Of a DNA stretch of 64,000 nt, positions 15,515 to 24,630 are shown piece by piece (the stretch's first letter is position 1; every line of letters starts with the position of its first letter). This DNA is from CAYQVW01 sp964421245 (GTDB taxonomy: Bacteria > Margulisbacteria > WOR-1 > XYC2-FULL-46-14). The translations under genes and the position numbers were made by a program. The stretch lies in assembly GCA_964421245.1 (NCBI GenBank), contig CAYQVW010000005.1, positions 21,792 through 85,791 on the forward strand, written 5' to 3'. Under the pieces are notes generated by a model. The model had not been told where the DNA came from, did not search any database, and saw only the letters and a list, made by a program, of their open reading frames with translations.

Positions 15515-15523
15515 GATTGAACC

Positions 15524-16942
15524 ATGAAAAAGAGTCTCTTCATATATATTGTATTGGCCTTGTTTGCATTTTCTCTATCCGCTCAAGCAATTGATGATCC
15601 TCGTAAATTTAGTGATTTATCCGATCAACATTGGGCAGCAGGGGCTGTTTATAATTTAGTTAAGATGGGGGTTGTTGGTGGGTTTCCAGATGGAACGTTT
15701 CGTGGTAAACAAAAAGTAAGTCGTTATGAAATTGCTGCTTTCTTATCAAAACTTTCTGATGCATTAGGTGGCTCCGGGGCTTCTAATGTGAAGAAAAGTA
15801 TTGACGAGATGAGGATAGAAATAGCGAATCTTAAGAAAAAGGGTGTTTCCAATGTTCCAGTTTCTGGATCAGTTGAAACAGTTCTTCGCTATGGAAACTT
15901 GATGTTCTCCGATGTGTCCGGACATGGTCCTGTCGCAAATTACAGAGTTATTGCTTCTATGATGCAGGAGTTGGGAGAGGGAACTAGTTTAAAATTTAAC
16001 TTGGACACAATGGATGCTGGGTATTATGGTGGTGCATCTTCTGCCTTTACTAGACTGATTGATATTGAGGGAAAGATGAAGGTTGATCCAAAGAATATTG
16101 GATTGTCAGAAATCGGATTAAAGAACCCACTATTTGTTACCCTAACTGTTGGTCCGGGTGCACAGCAACATACAGATGCAACCGGAATCCTTCCAGGTGA
16201 AGAAGGATTCATCTATAGTAAGCCGGATACAGGTGTAGAGTTTGGAACCAAAATTAAGGATGCTCAAGTTAGTGCGGGTTATTTTTCTACGGACACCGCA
16301 GCAACTGGAAAAATTAATGAAAATCATTTAACTGGAACTGTTGCTTATACTTTTCCAAAAACTATTGTTTCTGATAATTTAGAATTAGCAGCAACCGGTG
16401 ATTATTATGTTGTTAGCCCAATGTTGACGGGACCAAAAGATCTTCGTGCAAAAATAGACCTATCAATGCCAATCTTGTCAAAAGGTAAATTAAAAACTCT
16501 TTTTGGGATTGGAAGCAGCAGACGACCAGGATTAATGGTCGGAGCAAAAGTTGATTTAGCTGATCTTTGGGGTCGAGGAACTAAATTATCATTTGCGGGT
16601 TCAAAAGTTGGTAGTGGATATTTGACCCTTCCCTCACAATTTGACTATGCCGGTTTAGATTATTTTGGTCGACCGCTAGAAAATGCAACTGTTAACTTGG
16701 GTGGTGAATTAGTTCAGCCAATTGATAAAAAATGGGCATTAAAGGGTAAGGGTGACTTGCGACTATCTTCTGATTTTGGATATGGAAGAGGCAAGAGCAA
16801 ATCTAGAGCAACCGCACAGGTTGGTCTAGCCTATAATATTGCACCTCAGACCGAGTTTGATGCTTTCTATCGTTTAAATCAAGATCCAACTATTAGCCAG
16901 ACTAGTGACTTAACCGCAGTTGGAATGATTTACCGCTTCTAA
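15524..16942 (+). CDS. SLH-domain outer-membrane porin (OmpM-like)
   Basis: A 472-residue protein: signal peptide 1-23 (ending SAQA), one SLH domain (about residues 27-85, with FSDLSDQHWA and GGFPDGTFRG), a short coiled-coil (about 86-107), then a beta-barrel of about 360 residues ending YRF. This layout is that of OmpM/Omp-alpha porins of Negativicutes, Thermus and Cyanobacteria-related lineages: the SLH domain binds secondary cell-wall polymer or peptidoglycan and the barrel sits in the outer membrane, tying the two together. The consensus promoter and lack of neighbours with related function suggest a highly expressed structural protein. The biotin ligase GTG directly follows the stop. Confidence 0.92.
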   Translation: MKKSLFIYIVLALFAFSLSAQAIDDPRKFSDLSDQHWAAGAVYNLVKMGVVGGFPDGTFRGKQKVSRYEIAAFLSKLSDALGGSGASNVKKSIDEMRIEIANLKKKGVSNVPVSGSVETVLRYGNLMFSDVSGHGPVANYRVIASMMQELGEGTSLKFNLDTMDAGYYGGASSAFTRLIDIEGKMKVDPKNIGLSEIGLKNPLFVTLTVGPGAQQHTDATGILPGEEGFIYSKPDTGVEFGTKIKDAQVSAGYFSTDTAATGKINENHLTGTVAYTFPKTIVSDNLELAATGDYYVVSPMLTGPKDLRAKIDLSMPILSKGKLKTLFGIGSSRRPGLMVGAKVDLADLWGRGTKLSFAGSKVGSGYLTLPSQFDYAGLDYFGRPLENATVNLGGELVQPIDKKWALKGKGDLRLSSDFGYGRGKSKSRATAQVGLAYNIAPQTEFDAFYRLNQDPTISQTSDLTAVGMIYRF

Positions 16943-17476
16943 GTGATTGTCGGTTCATCAATAATTTACAAAGAGACTGTTTCTTCAACCTCTGATATTG
17001 CAAAAACTCAAGCGAAGGAGCTTTCTGAAGGAGTTGTTATTCTTGCTGATGAGCAGACTAAGGGGAGGGGAAAGCCCGGAGCCGGTTGGTTTTCCCCAAA
17101 GGACAAGGGGCTTTATTTTTCTGTAATTCTTAAGCCATATAAAAATTCTGATAAACTTCCTCAATTTACTTTGTTGGCGGCTAAGGCAGTCGTTGCTGCA
17201 ATAAAAAATCTTTTTAATCTAGATGCAAAAATAAAAGAGCCAAACGATATTCTGATTTCTTCAAAAAAAGTCTGCGGAATTCTAACAGAAAAGACCAAAG
17301 ATGCTCTGATTATTGGCATTGGAATTAATGTGAATACTAAAGAGTTTCCAAAAGAATTGAGTGCTACTTCTTTATCAAAAGAATTAAACAAAGAAATAGA
17401 TAAGGAACAAGTCTTTCAGGAAGTCCTGATCTGCCTAGATAACGAGTATTTAAAGTTTCTAGGTAATGAAGTATAA
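16943..17476 (+). CDS. birA: biotin--[acetyl-CoA-carboxylase] ligase, short form
   Basis: A 177-residue catalytic core of biotin protein ligase. Visible are the biotin/AMP loop GRGKPGAGW (41-49), GLYFS, KEPND (98-102; most homologues have KWPND) and GIGINVN. It joins biotin to the carrier domain of acetyl-CoA carboxylase through biotinyl-AMP. It lacks both the N-terminal helix-turn-helix repressor domain and most of the C-terminal domain, so it is shorter than usual and should not be a repressor. The GTG start abuts the porin stop; chorismate mutase follows. Confidence 0.88.
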   Translation: MIVGSSIIYKETVSSTSDIAKTQAKELSEGVVILADEQTKGRGKPGAGWFSPKDKGLYFSVILKPYKNSDKLPQFTLLAAKAVVAAIKNLFNLDAKIKEPNDILISSKKVCGILTEKTKDALIIGIGINVNTKEFPKELSATSLSKELNKEIDKEQVFQEVLICLDNEYLKFLGNEV

Positions 17477-17487
17477 TATAATAAAAG

Positions 17488-17512
17488 CCCTTCGACGGAG
17501 TTCAGGGTAGGG
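17488..17512 (+). repeat. REP-like element, second copy
   Basis: CCCTTCGACGGAGTTCAGGG followed by TAGGG. It is related to the element at 15457. Its right end leads into GGGAG, which serves as the Shine-Dalgarno of the chorismate mutase gene. Confidence 0.55.
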
Positions 17513-17521
17513 AGAAAAATA

Positions 17522-17875
17522 ATGATAAGAGGAATAAGAGGCGCGATTACAGTTAAAAATAATTCTAAGGAAGAAATCTTGGAAGCGACAAAGAAATTAT
17601 TGAAAGAAATGGTATCTCAAAATAAGATTGAGGTTGCTGATATCGCTTCGGCTATTTTTTCAGTGACAAGCGATTTAAACACCTCTTTTCCAGCCGAGGC
17701 AGCGAGACTAATTGGTTGGAAGAACACTCCGCTCTTGTGTACTTGCGAGATCCCTGTTTCTGGTAGTCTGTCAAAGTGTATCAGGATCCTAATCCATTTT
17801 AATACTGAAAAGAAACAAAGTGATATTAAAGCTGTTTATCTGGATGGGGCAAAAATTTTGAGGGAGGATGCATAA
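17522..17875 (+). CDS. aroH: chorismate mutase, AroH class
   Basis: A 117-residue protein of the monofunctional AroH (trimeric) class: N-terminal [11 protein letters not shown], then the helix of [21 protein letters not shown], and [16 protein letters not shown]. It converts chorismate to prephenate for phenylalanine and tyrosine synthesis. Shine-Dalgarno GGGAG lies 7 nt before the ATG, partly supplied by a REP-like repeat. The DAHP synthase gene begins one base after its stop, so the first and a branch step of aromatic synthesis are co-transcribed. Confidence 0.95.
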   Translation: MIRGIRGAITVKNNSKEEILEATKKLLKEMVSQNKIEVADIASAIFSVTSDLNTSFPAEAARLIGWKNTPLLCTCEIPVSGSLSKCIRILIHFNTEKKQSDIKAVYLDGAKILREDA

Positions 17876-17876
17876 C

Positions 17877-18896
17877 ATGATTATTATTATGAAGCCCGAG
17901 GCAACTGAGGAGCAGATAACTCAAGTTGCTGAAAGATTAAAAAACAAAGGATTCGGAATTCATTTTTCGCGTGGGGTTGAGCGCACCGTAGTTGGAGCGA
18001 TTGGAGATAAGAGCGCAATCGAGATTGAAGCATTTGAAGTTCTTCCTGGGGTTGATGAGATTGTTCATATTAGTAAGCCGTTTAAATTAGTCAGCCGTGA
18101 ATTTAAAAAAGAAGACTCCGTTATTAAGCTCAATAAGAAAGTATCAATTGGCGGAAAAAAGCCGATTTGTGTAATTGCTGGTCCTTGTTCGGTTGAGAAT
18201 AGAGATCAAATTGTTGATATTGCAAAAGAGGTTAAAAAGGTTGGGGCAGTCGGATTGAGGGGTGGGGCATTTAAACCAAGAACTTCTCCTTATAGTTTTC
18301 AGGGATTGGGCGTAAAGGGTTTAAAATTATTGGCTGAAGCTAGAAAGAAGACTGGACTTCCGGTAGTAACCGAGTTGATGGATGTTCGTGATTTAAAAGC
18401 TGTGCTTAAATATGCCGATGTTATTCAGATTGGTGCAAGAAACATTCAAAACTTCCCGTTATTAAAGGAGGTTGGTAAAACCAAGAAGCCTGTTTTATTG
18501 AAACGTGGTGGGGGATCAACTATTCAAGAACTTCTAATGTCCGCAGAGTATATTTTATCTGAAGGTAACCACAATGTTATTCTTTGTGAACGCGGGATTC
18601 GAACATATGAAACCTATACCAGAAATACGCTAGACTTAAATGCAGTTCCGGTTATTAAAAAATTGAGCCATCTTCCTGTTGTTGTTGATCCATCACATGG
18701 AACTGGGAAGTGGGATTTGGTAGAAGCAATGTCTTGTGCTGCGGTTGCGGCCGGGGCAGATGGGCTTTTAATTGAGGTTCATAATAAGCCAGAAGAAGCG
18801 ATGTCTGACGGAGCACAGTCTTTACGGCCAGAGACCTTTACAAAATTGATGAAAACCCTTCAATCAATTGCAAAAGCAGTTGGCAGAAGTGTATAA
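17877..18896 (+). CDS. aroF: 3-deoxy-7-phosphoheptulonate synthase (DAHP synthase, type I-beta)
   Basis: A 339-residue enzyme. The N-terminal 70 residues form the small ferredoxin-like regulatory domain ([10 protein letters not shown]...), and the barrel shows [30 protein letters not shown] and DPSHGTG, which bind PEP, metal and erythrose-4-phosphate. It catalyses the first step of the shikimate pathway. I start it at 17877, where the family's MIIxMKP begins, with GGGAGG 9-10 nt ahead; an ATG three codons earlier is too close to that Shine-Dalgarno. It is coupled to chorismate mutase. A 14-bp palindrome GTAATATATATTAC follows the gene. Confidence 0.96.
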   Translation: MIIIMKPEATEEQITQVAERLKNKGFGIHFSRGVERTVVGAIGDKSAIEIEAFEVLPGVDEIVHISKPFKLVSREFKKEDSVIKLNKKVSIGGKKPICVIAGPCSVENRDQIVDIAKEVKKVGAVGLRGGAFKPRTSPYSFQGLGVKGLKLLAEARKKTGLPVVTELMDVRDLKAVLKYADVIQIGARNIQNFPLLKEVGKTKKPVLLKRGGGSTIQELLMSAEYILSEGNHNVILCERGIRTYETYTRNTLDLNAVPVIKKLSHLPVVVDPSHGTGKWDLVEAMSCAAVAAGADGLLIEVHNKPEEAMSDGAQSLRPETFTKLMKTLQSIAKAVGRSV

Positions 18897-18927
18897 GTAA
18901 TATATATTACATCTCTATTCTGCCATC

Positions 18928-18956
18928 TAGACACATCTTTTGATATTTGCTAAAAT
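18928..18956 (+). promoter_or_regulatory. leaderless promoter of the giant beta-helix protein
   Basis: TAGACA (18928-18933), 17-nt spacer, TAAAAT (18951-18956), 10 nt, ATG at 18967. This supports the ATG over an upstream in-frame TTG, which would lie inside the spacer. Confidence 0.7.
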
Positions 18957-18966
18957 TCTTCAACTG

Positions 18967-21900
18967 ATGCGAAAAATATTAATTTTCCTTTTGTTGTTAG
19001 TTGTAAGTTGTTTGTTGTTAGTTAGTCCTTCAAATTCTGCTACCTACTATGTTGATTCAGAAGATACAACTGGAAATGTGGATGGGGATGGAAGCGAGGG
19101 GACTCCCTGGCAAACAATAACCTGGGCGATGAGCCAGGTATCCTCTGGAGATCTAGTAATTGTTTTTACTGGAGAATTTACGGAGAGTATGTCAGGGTCG
19201 TCTGAAACATTTCCAATTACTATTCCTGCCGGCGTTCACCTAAGCGCTGAAGTTGTGGTGAATGAAGCAGCAACCGTTGATGCCGAAAGTAATAACCTAC
19301 AAGTTTTTGACCTTACTGCAACATCAACAGTTGAAGGGCTTCACATCATATCGGCTACAAATGGAACTACCTCAGACGGATTAGTCTACTTAACTGGAAA
19401 AGGATTTGTAACTGACAACACTATTATTGCAACCGGAACTACTGCTTATGGGGTTTATGTTGCTGATGCTGCAGACAATAGTGTGATTTCAGGAAATACT
19501 ATTACTGCCAATGCGGCAAGTGATAACGGAATTACTTTAGCCTCAAATGCTGATACGATTACAATTCAGAGTAACACAATTGATGCAACAGGGAGCAGCG
19601 CTAGTGGAATTTATGTCAATAGTGGTTGTGATAACCTTGGTATTAATAATAATACCATTACAGCAGATAATGCAACTGGATCGGGGATTAACCTTATTTC
19701 GACTATGGGAACAGGGATTTCTATTGCTGGGAATACCATTAATGGTGGTCTTTATGGAATCAAAAGTGGTCTTGTTAATGCAGCGATATCAATTGCTGGC
19801 AATACAATAATTGGGAATGATACTGCTAGTAGTTATGGTTATGGTAATTCTGGTAGTAATAATAATTATCTTGGAGGCACTTCAACATTTTCTACTAATG
19901 AAGTGCGAAATTTTGCTGTAGGGTTTGAATTGGAAGGTGGTTGGGGTGGGAGAATTAATATTTATCAAAATACCATTGTTAGAAATACAACGGGTATAGT
20001 TGCTATTCGTGAACCAAATATCTATGTCAAGGATTCTATTATTGCCTATGATCCAGCTGGTGGAATTGCAACTGGAACTGGAATTTCAAAGGAACATGAT
20101 GGTGGAACCGATCTTATTAGTGTGACATATTCTGATGTTTATGGAAATGCTACGGATTTTAATAATGCCAGCGGGGCAGTTATTACTAGAAGCGATAATG
20201 TTAACTTGCCAGCTGGTTTTGCTGATGCAGACAACCATGATTATCGTATTTCGGATGATTCTCCCTGTGCAGGGGCAGGTGATGGCGGGGTAGACATGGG
20301 TGCTTACGGTACATCCGGATCAGATGCTGGATTTCAAGCAACTAGTTATGTTAATGCTTCAACAGGAAATGATTCTACTGGTGATGGCTCTGAAGGGAGC
20401 CCCTGGAAAACCATTGGTAAAGCGCTAACTTTAACAACAAATACTTGTAATGTGGCTGCGGGGACCTATGATGATGCACTGGGAGAGACTTTTCCCATTA
20501 GGATTCCAAGAGGGATTACCTTACAATCAAATGCTAGTCCAACTACGCTTGCGATTATTGATTCAGAAAGTAATGACGTTAACGCAATAACTCTTACTCT
20601 TAATTCTGTTGTAGATGGTTTTACAATTCAGTCAGCAGATAATGGTTCTACCTCTGATGGTTTAGTTTATTTGGAGGAACAGGCAACGGCTTCAGATAAT
20701 ACTCTTACTGTAACAGGGACAACAGCTTATGCTGTGTATGTGGCAGATGCTGCCGATAGTAGCACAATATCTGGGAATACAATTACTGCTAATTCGGAAG
20801 ATGATGTTGGGGTGTGCTTAGCTTCAAATGCTGATACTATTTCTATTGAAAATAACACTATTGGTGCAACAGGCACTAATGGTATTGGAATCTATGCCAG
20901 TGGCAGCTGTGATACTTTGGTGATTGATTTAAATTCCATTGAAGCAACAGGGACAGATGGCAAAGGGATCCAGCTTCTTAACACCGTTGGCACCGGTCTT
21001 ACTATTACTAGCAATACAATAGAAGCCAGTCTCTATGGTATTCAACATGGGTTTACGGCTAATGCTACTAGTCTGAATGTTTCAAGTAATAGGGTTTTGG
21101 GCAATAATACTGCCAATAGTTTTGGCTTTGGTAATAGTGGTGCTAACAATAATTATGTTGGGGCAGCCAGTACTTTTTCGTCAAATGAAGTTACAAGTTT
21201 TGAAACTGGTGTTGAATTGGAAGGTGGTTGGAGTAGCACCTGGAATGTTACCCACAGTACAATAATTGGTAATACTACGGGAATTGATCTTAGTCGGGAA
21301 CCAGGAATCACAATTACAAATTGTATTATTGCCTTTGATCCGGACGGAGCAACTGATACTGGAACCGGAGTTGCCAAGACTGCGAATGGGGGTCCGGATT
21401 CTGTTAGTGTAACGTACTCTGACGTTTATGGTAATTCCACCAATTTTAGTACCACCAATGGTTCAGCAATTACTCTTGGGGATGGAACAATTGAAGCAAC
21501 TGCTGATTTTGTTGATTCTGCAAATAATGATTATCGTCTTCTTGGTACTTCTCCTTGTATTGACGCGGGGACTCCAGAGGGATCTGATATGGGAGCGTAC
21601 CAACAAGGAGATACAACTGGTCCGACCTTAGCAATTACTGCACCAGATGGTGGAGAACTTTGGGCTGGTGGTTCAAACCAAGATATTAGTTTTACTGCAT
21701 CAGACGCTGCAGGATTAAGTGCAAATACGCTCAATCTGTATTATTCAACGGATGAAGGAACAACCTATACCTCAATTGCCACTTCACAATCAAATACATC
21801 TCCATATAGTTGGACTCTTCCGACAACTGTTTCAACCACTAATGCCAGAGTAAAGATTGATATGGAGGACATTTTTGGAAATATTGGTACAGATGAGTCC

Positions 21901-24630
21901 GATGCCAACTTTACAATCGATTCAACCACTCCGGAAGTAACTTTGACCGATCCGACCGGAGGAGAGCTGATTCAGGGTGGTAGTAGTTTTGATATAGCTT
22001 TTTCTGCCACAGATGATTTAACTGCTGGTGGGAACATATTAATGACCTTTAAATATTCAAGCAATGAGGGGACTAGTTGGGTTACGATTGCGACAGCGCA
22101 GGCTAACACTAGCCCGTATAGTTGGAGTGTGCCGTCGATTACTTCAAGTGAGGTAAGGGTTAGGGTTGAGGCGACCGATGAAGCGAATAATATGAATTAC
22201 GCTGAAAGTACAGCAAACATAACAATAGATGCTACTGTCCCAACAGATCCAAGTGCAATTTATCCGACAACAGGTATCTCAACAAGTGATGCAACACCAG
22301 CATTTTCGTGGAATGCTTCAGTTGACTCTCTTTCTGGAATATCCAGTTATGAAGTAAGAATAGATGGAGTTGTTGTTTCGACACAGGATTCGACAGCAAC
22401 GTATACACCAGGGACAGATTTAACCGATGCTAGTCATACCTGGGATGCCAGAGGTAAGAATAATGCAGGTTTGTGGAGTGGTTGGAGTGCAGTACAGACG
22501 TTTACGGTGGACGCAACGGCACCGACTGCGCCAACACCGACTTATCCGACCACGGGAATTGCAACCAGTGATGCAACACTGACATTTACTTGGGGTGCGT
22601 CAGTTGATAGCGTATCAGGAGTAGTAAGTTATGAAGTGAGGGTAGATGGGTTAGTTGTTTCTACTCAGGGAGCAACAACGACCTATACCCCCGGGACAGA
22701 TTTAACTGATGCAAGTCATACCTGGGAGGCTAGAGGAAAGAACGGAGTTGGGTTGTGGAGTACTTGGGGTGCAACACAAACATTTACAGTAGATACCAGC
22801 GGACCGGCGGTAGGAGCAATTACACTAAGCGATCCGGTAAGAGGAGATACAAGTTATTCCTCTACGATAGAGGTAACGGTAGAAGCAAGTAGTATTGTAG
22901 GTAGTCCAAGTCAGATGAGGATGGCAGAGAATGCAGGATTTTCTACAAATGATACAGGGTGGATAGGATATTCTCTGACATATCTGTACACACTGGAAGC
23001 AACAGAGGGGACACATGAAGTCTTTTATTTCTTGAGAGATGCAACGTTAAACGAGAGTGCAACGGTTTCAGCAACGATTATTGTTGATACTATTTCTCCA
23101 GAGGTTGGGAGTACAGAGATTAAAGATACAGATACCGGTTCTCAAGTTATCAGTAATAGTCTGACAATAAGTATTGAAGCGAGTGGAGTATCAGCAGATG
23201 CAGTGTCGATGAGAGTGGCAGAGAATACAGGATTTACGACGAACGATACCGGGTGGATAGCATATGCACAGAGTTATGAATACGCATTTACAGGATCCGA
23301 TGGGGTAAAAACTGCCTTTTATAAGGTGAGGGATAGTGCGTCAAATGAAAGTGGAGTAGCGAGTGCAACAATTGAGGTGGATACAGCCGGACCAAATGCT
23401 CCGGTACTTAGCACACCGACCAATAATTCAAGCACCAACGATGCAACACCGGAGTTTGTTTGGCAGGCCGTAACTGGTGGAGCGAGTTATGAAGTTAGGC
23501 TGGCTGGAACAATAGTTGCGACTACTTCATCATTAAGCTATACACATACAACGACTTTAAGTGATGCGACATATACCTGGGAAGTCAGAGCACGAGATCT
23601 GGCATTGAACTATGGAGTATATAGTACAACTTGGACATTCATATTGGATACAACCCAAATAGATCCGACTAACATATCAGTAAATATACCGGAAGAAGAT
23701 GTTCCAATAGATGATGGTATAGAAATAACCTTCCCAGCAACAATGGATACGGAGAGTGTAGAAGATGCATTTAACCTAGATTCTGGAGCAGGAGGAAGTT
23801 CGGTTAGAGGTAAAGCAGCAGTTGCTGGAACATTTACATGGACTGCCGATAATAAGACAATGACATTTAGCCCTACGAATGATTTATCAGCTGGAACCAC
23901 TTATACGCTAAGTATTGGGACCGGAGCAAAGGATGCGTTTGGAAATGCTCTAAGCTCGGCCTTTTCAACTACTTTTACAACAGCAACTGGAGATGACGAA
24001 GTTCCAACAATAGCGATTAAAATAAGAGATCGAGAATTAAAAGATAATGATTACATACCAGAGATTCCAACGTTCCAGATAGAAGTAAGTGATAATGTAG
24101 CAATAAGAGTAGAGGGAGTAATATTAAGATTAAATGGAATACCAGTTGGATTAACAACAGTATCGACCACCAGTACAACTGTAGAGCTTTCATATGCGCC
24201 TTCAGGTGCATTGGTACAAGAGTTTGCTGAGACTCATTCAATAACAGTAGAGGCAACAGATGTTTCAGGAAACGTAGCAACAAAAGAGGTGTTAAATCTA
24301 AAGGTTTCTGACGGAACAGCAAAAATAACCGGGGGAGTCTTAACCCATCCAACGCAATATGCACCACTTGGTGGTGGGGTGTTAAAGGTTGGCTATCAAT
24401 TATCGACCGATGCACAGGTAAATATATATTTAATTAGTAAATATGGAGTAATTCACTGGACCCATAGAGCAGCTGCAGCAGCCGAGGGTGGAAAGGCCGG
24501 ATATAACGAAGTAGAGTTTAATGGAACCTCAGATACCAGCCGATCGACCATACCAAATGGCTTATATATGGTTAAGGTTATTTCTCAGAATAAGGTGATT
24601 GGATCTGGCCACGTGATGGTACTAGATTAG
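18967..24630 (+). CDS. giant secreted beta-helix / Ig-repeat surface protein with FlgD-like C-terminus
   Basis: An 1887-residue secreted protein. Signal peptide 1-25, encoded partly by a 7-bp repeat. Two tandem right-handed beta-helix units follow (about 26-455 and 458-885), each opening with YYV/SYV, GDGSEG and PW, as in DUF1565/PbH1 proteins. Then come Ig-like or fibronectin-like repeats (about 890-1555), including an almost identical pair with SYEVR and TYTPGTDLTDASHTW, and another pair with NDTGWI. A Big_5-type domain (about 1565-1675) carries ITFPATMDTESV. The last 90 residues resemble the FlgD-like Ig fold used as a sorting or anchoring tail (IPNGLYMVKVIS). It is probably exposed on the cell surface or secreted, perhaps through the pilus/secretin system encoded downstream. 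Function unknown; adhesion or polysaccharide binding is plausible. Confidence 0.88.
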   Translation: MRKILIFLLLLVVSCLLLVSPSNSATYYVDSEDTTGNVDGDGSEGTPWQTITWAMSQVSSGDLVIVFTGEFTESMSGSSETFPITIPAGVHLSAEVVVNEAATVDAESNNLQVFDLTATSTVEGLHIISATNGTTSDGLVYLTGKGFVTDNTIIATGTTAYGVYVADAADNSVISGNTITANAASDNGITLASNADTITIQSNTIDATGSSASGIYVNSGCDNLGINNNTITADNATGSGINLISTMGTGISIAGNTINGGLYGIKSGLVNAAISIAGNTIIGNDTASSYGYGNSGSNNNYLGGTSTFSTNEVRNFAVGFELEGGWGGRINIYQNTIVRNTTGIVAIREPNIYVKDSIIAYDPAGGIATGTGISKEHDGGTDLISVTYSDVYGNATDFNNASGAVITRSDNVNLPAGFADADNHDYRISDDSPCAGAGDGGVDMGAYGTSGSDAGFQATSYVNASTGNDSTGDGSEGSPWKTIGKALTLTTNTCNVAAGTYDDALGETFPIRIPRGITLQSNASPTTLAIIDSESNDVNAITLTLNSVVDGFTIQSADNGSTSDGLVYLEEQATASDNTLTVTGTTAYAVYVADAADSSTISGNTITANSEDDVGVCLASNADTISIENNTIGATGTNGIGIYASGSCDTLVIDLNSIEATGTDGKGIQLLNTVGTGLTITSNTIEASLYGIQHGFTANATSLNVSSNRVLGNNTANSFGFGNSGANNNYVGAASTFSSNEVTSFETGVELEGGWSSTWNVTHSTIIGNTTGIDLSREPGITITNCIIAFDPDGATDTGTGVAKTANGGPDSVSVTYSDVYGNSTNFSTTNGSAITLGDGTIEATADFVDSANNDYRLLGTSPCIDAGTPEGSDMGAYQQGDTTGPTLAITAPDGGELWAGGSNQDISFTASDAAGLSANTLNLYYSTDEGTTYTSIATSQSNTSPYSWTLPTTVSTTNARVKIDMEDIFGNIGTDESDANFTIDSTTPEVTLTDPTGGELIQGGSSFDIAFSATDDLTAGGNILMTFKYSSNEGTSWVTIATAQANTSPYSWSVPSITSSEVRVRVEATDEANNMNYAESTANITIDATVPTDPSAIYPTTGISTSDATPAFSWNASVDSLSGISSYEVRIDGVVVSTQDSTATYTPGTDLTDASHTWDARGKNNAGLWSGWSAVQTFTVDATAPTAPTPTYPTTGIATSDATLTFTWGASVDSVSGVVSYEVRVDGLVVSTQGATTTYTPGTDLTDASHTWEARGKNGVGLWSTWGATQTFTVDTSGPAVGAITLSDPVRGDTSYSSTIEVTVEASSIVGSPSQMRMAENAGFSTNDTGWIGYSLTYLYTLEATEGTHEVFYFLRDATLNESATVSATIIVDTISPEVGSTEIKDTDTGSQVISNSLTISIEASGVSADAVSMRVAENTGFTTNDTGWIAYAQSYEYAFTGSDGVKTAFYKVRDSASNESGVASATIEVDTAGPNAPVLSTPTNNSSTNDATPEFVWQAVTGGASYEVRLAGTIVATTSSLSYTHTTTLSDATYTWEVRARDLALNYGVYSTTWTFILDTTQIDPTNISVNIPEEDVPIDDGIEITFPATMDTESVEDAFNLDSGAGGSSVRGKAAVAGTFTWTADNKTMTFSPTNDLSAGTTYTLSIGTGAKDAFGNALSSAFSTTFTTATGDDEVPTIAIKIRDRELKDNDYIPEIPTFQIEVSDNVAIRVEGVILRLNGIPVGLTTVSTTSTTVELSYAPSGALVQEFAETHSITVEATDVSGNVATKEVLNLKVSDGTAKITGGVLTHPTQYAPLGGGVLKVGYQLSTDAQVNIYLISKYGVIHWTHRAAAAAEGGKAGYNEVEFNGTSDTSRSTIPNGLYMVKVISQNKVIGSGHVMVLD
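18994..19021 (+). repeat. 7-bp repeat that encodes a signal-peptide core
   Basis: Four heptamers: TTGTTAG, TTGTAAG, TTGTTTG, TTGTTAG. In frame they give the leucine/valine/serine-rich core LLVVSCLLLV of the signal peptide. Confidence 0.75.

Noticed and set aside
18897..18910. GTAATATATATTAC palindrome as a terminator of the DAHP synthase gene
   Set aside because: It is wholly AT-rich apart from its ends and has no T-run; stability is too low to call.
21940..23400. Repeated DNA that might be a mobile element
   Set aside because: The repeats are in frame, about 270-290 nt long and encode Ig-like domain pairs of one protein. They are domain duplications.
24017..24415. Long minus-strand frame opposite the beta-helix protein gene
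   Set aside because: It has no ribosome site or family resemblance, and lies wholly within a protein with clear domains on the other strand. It is a shadow frame.
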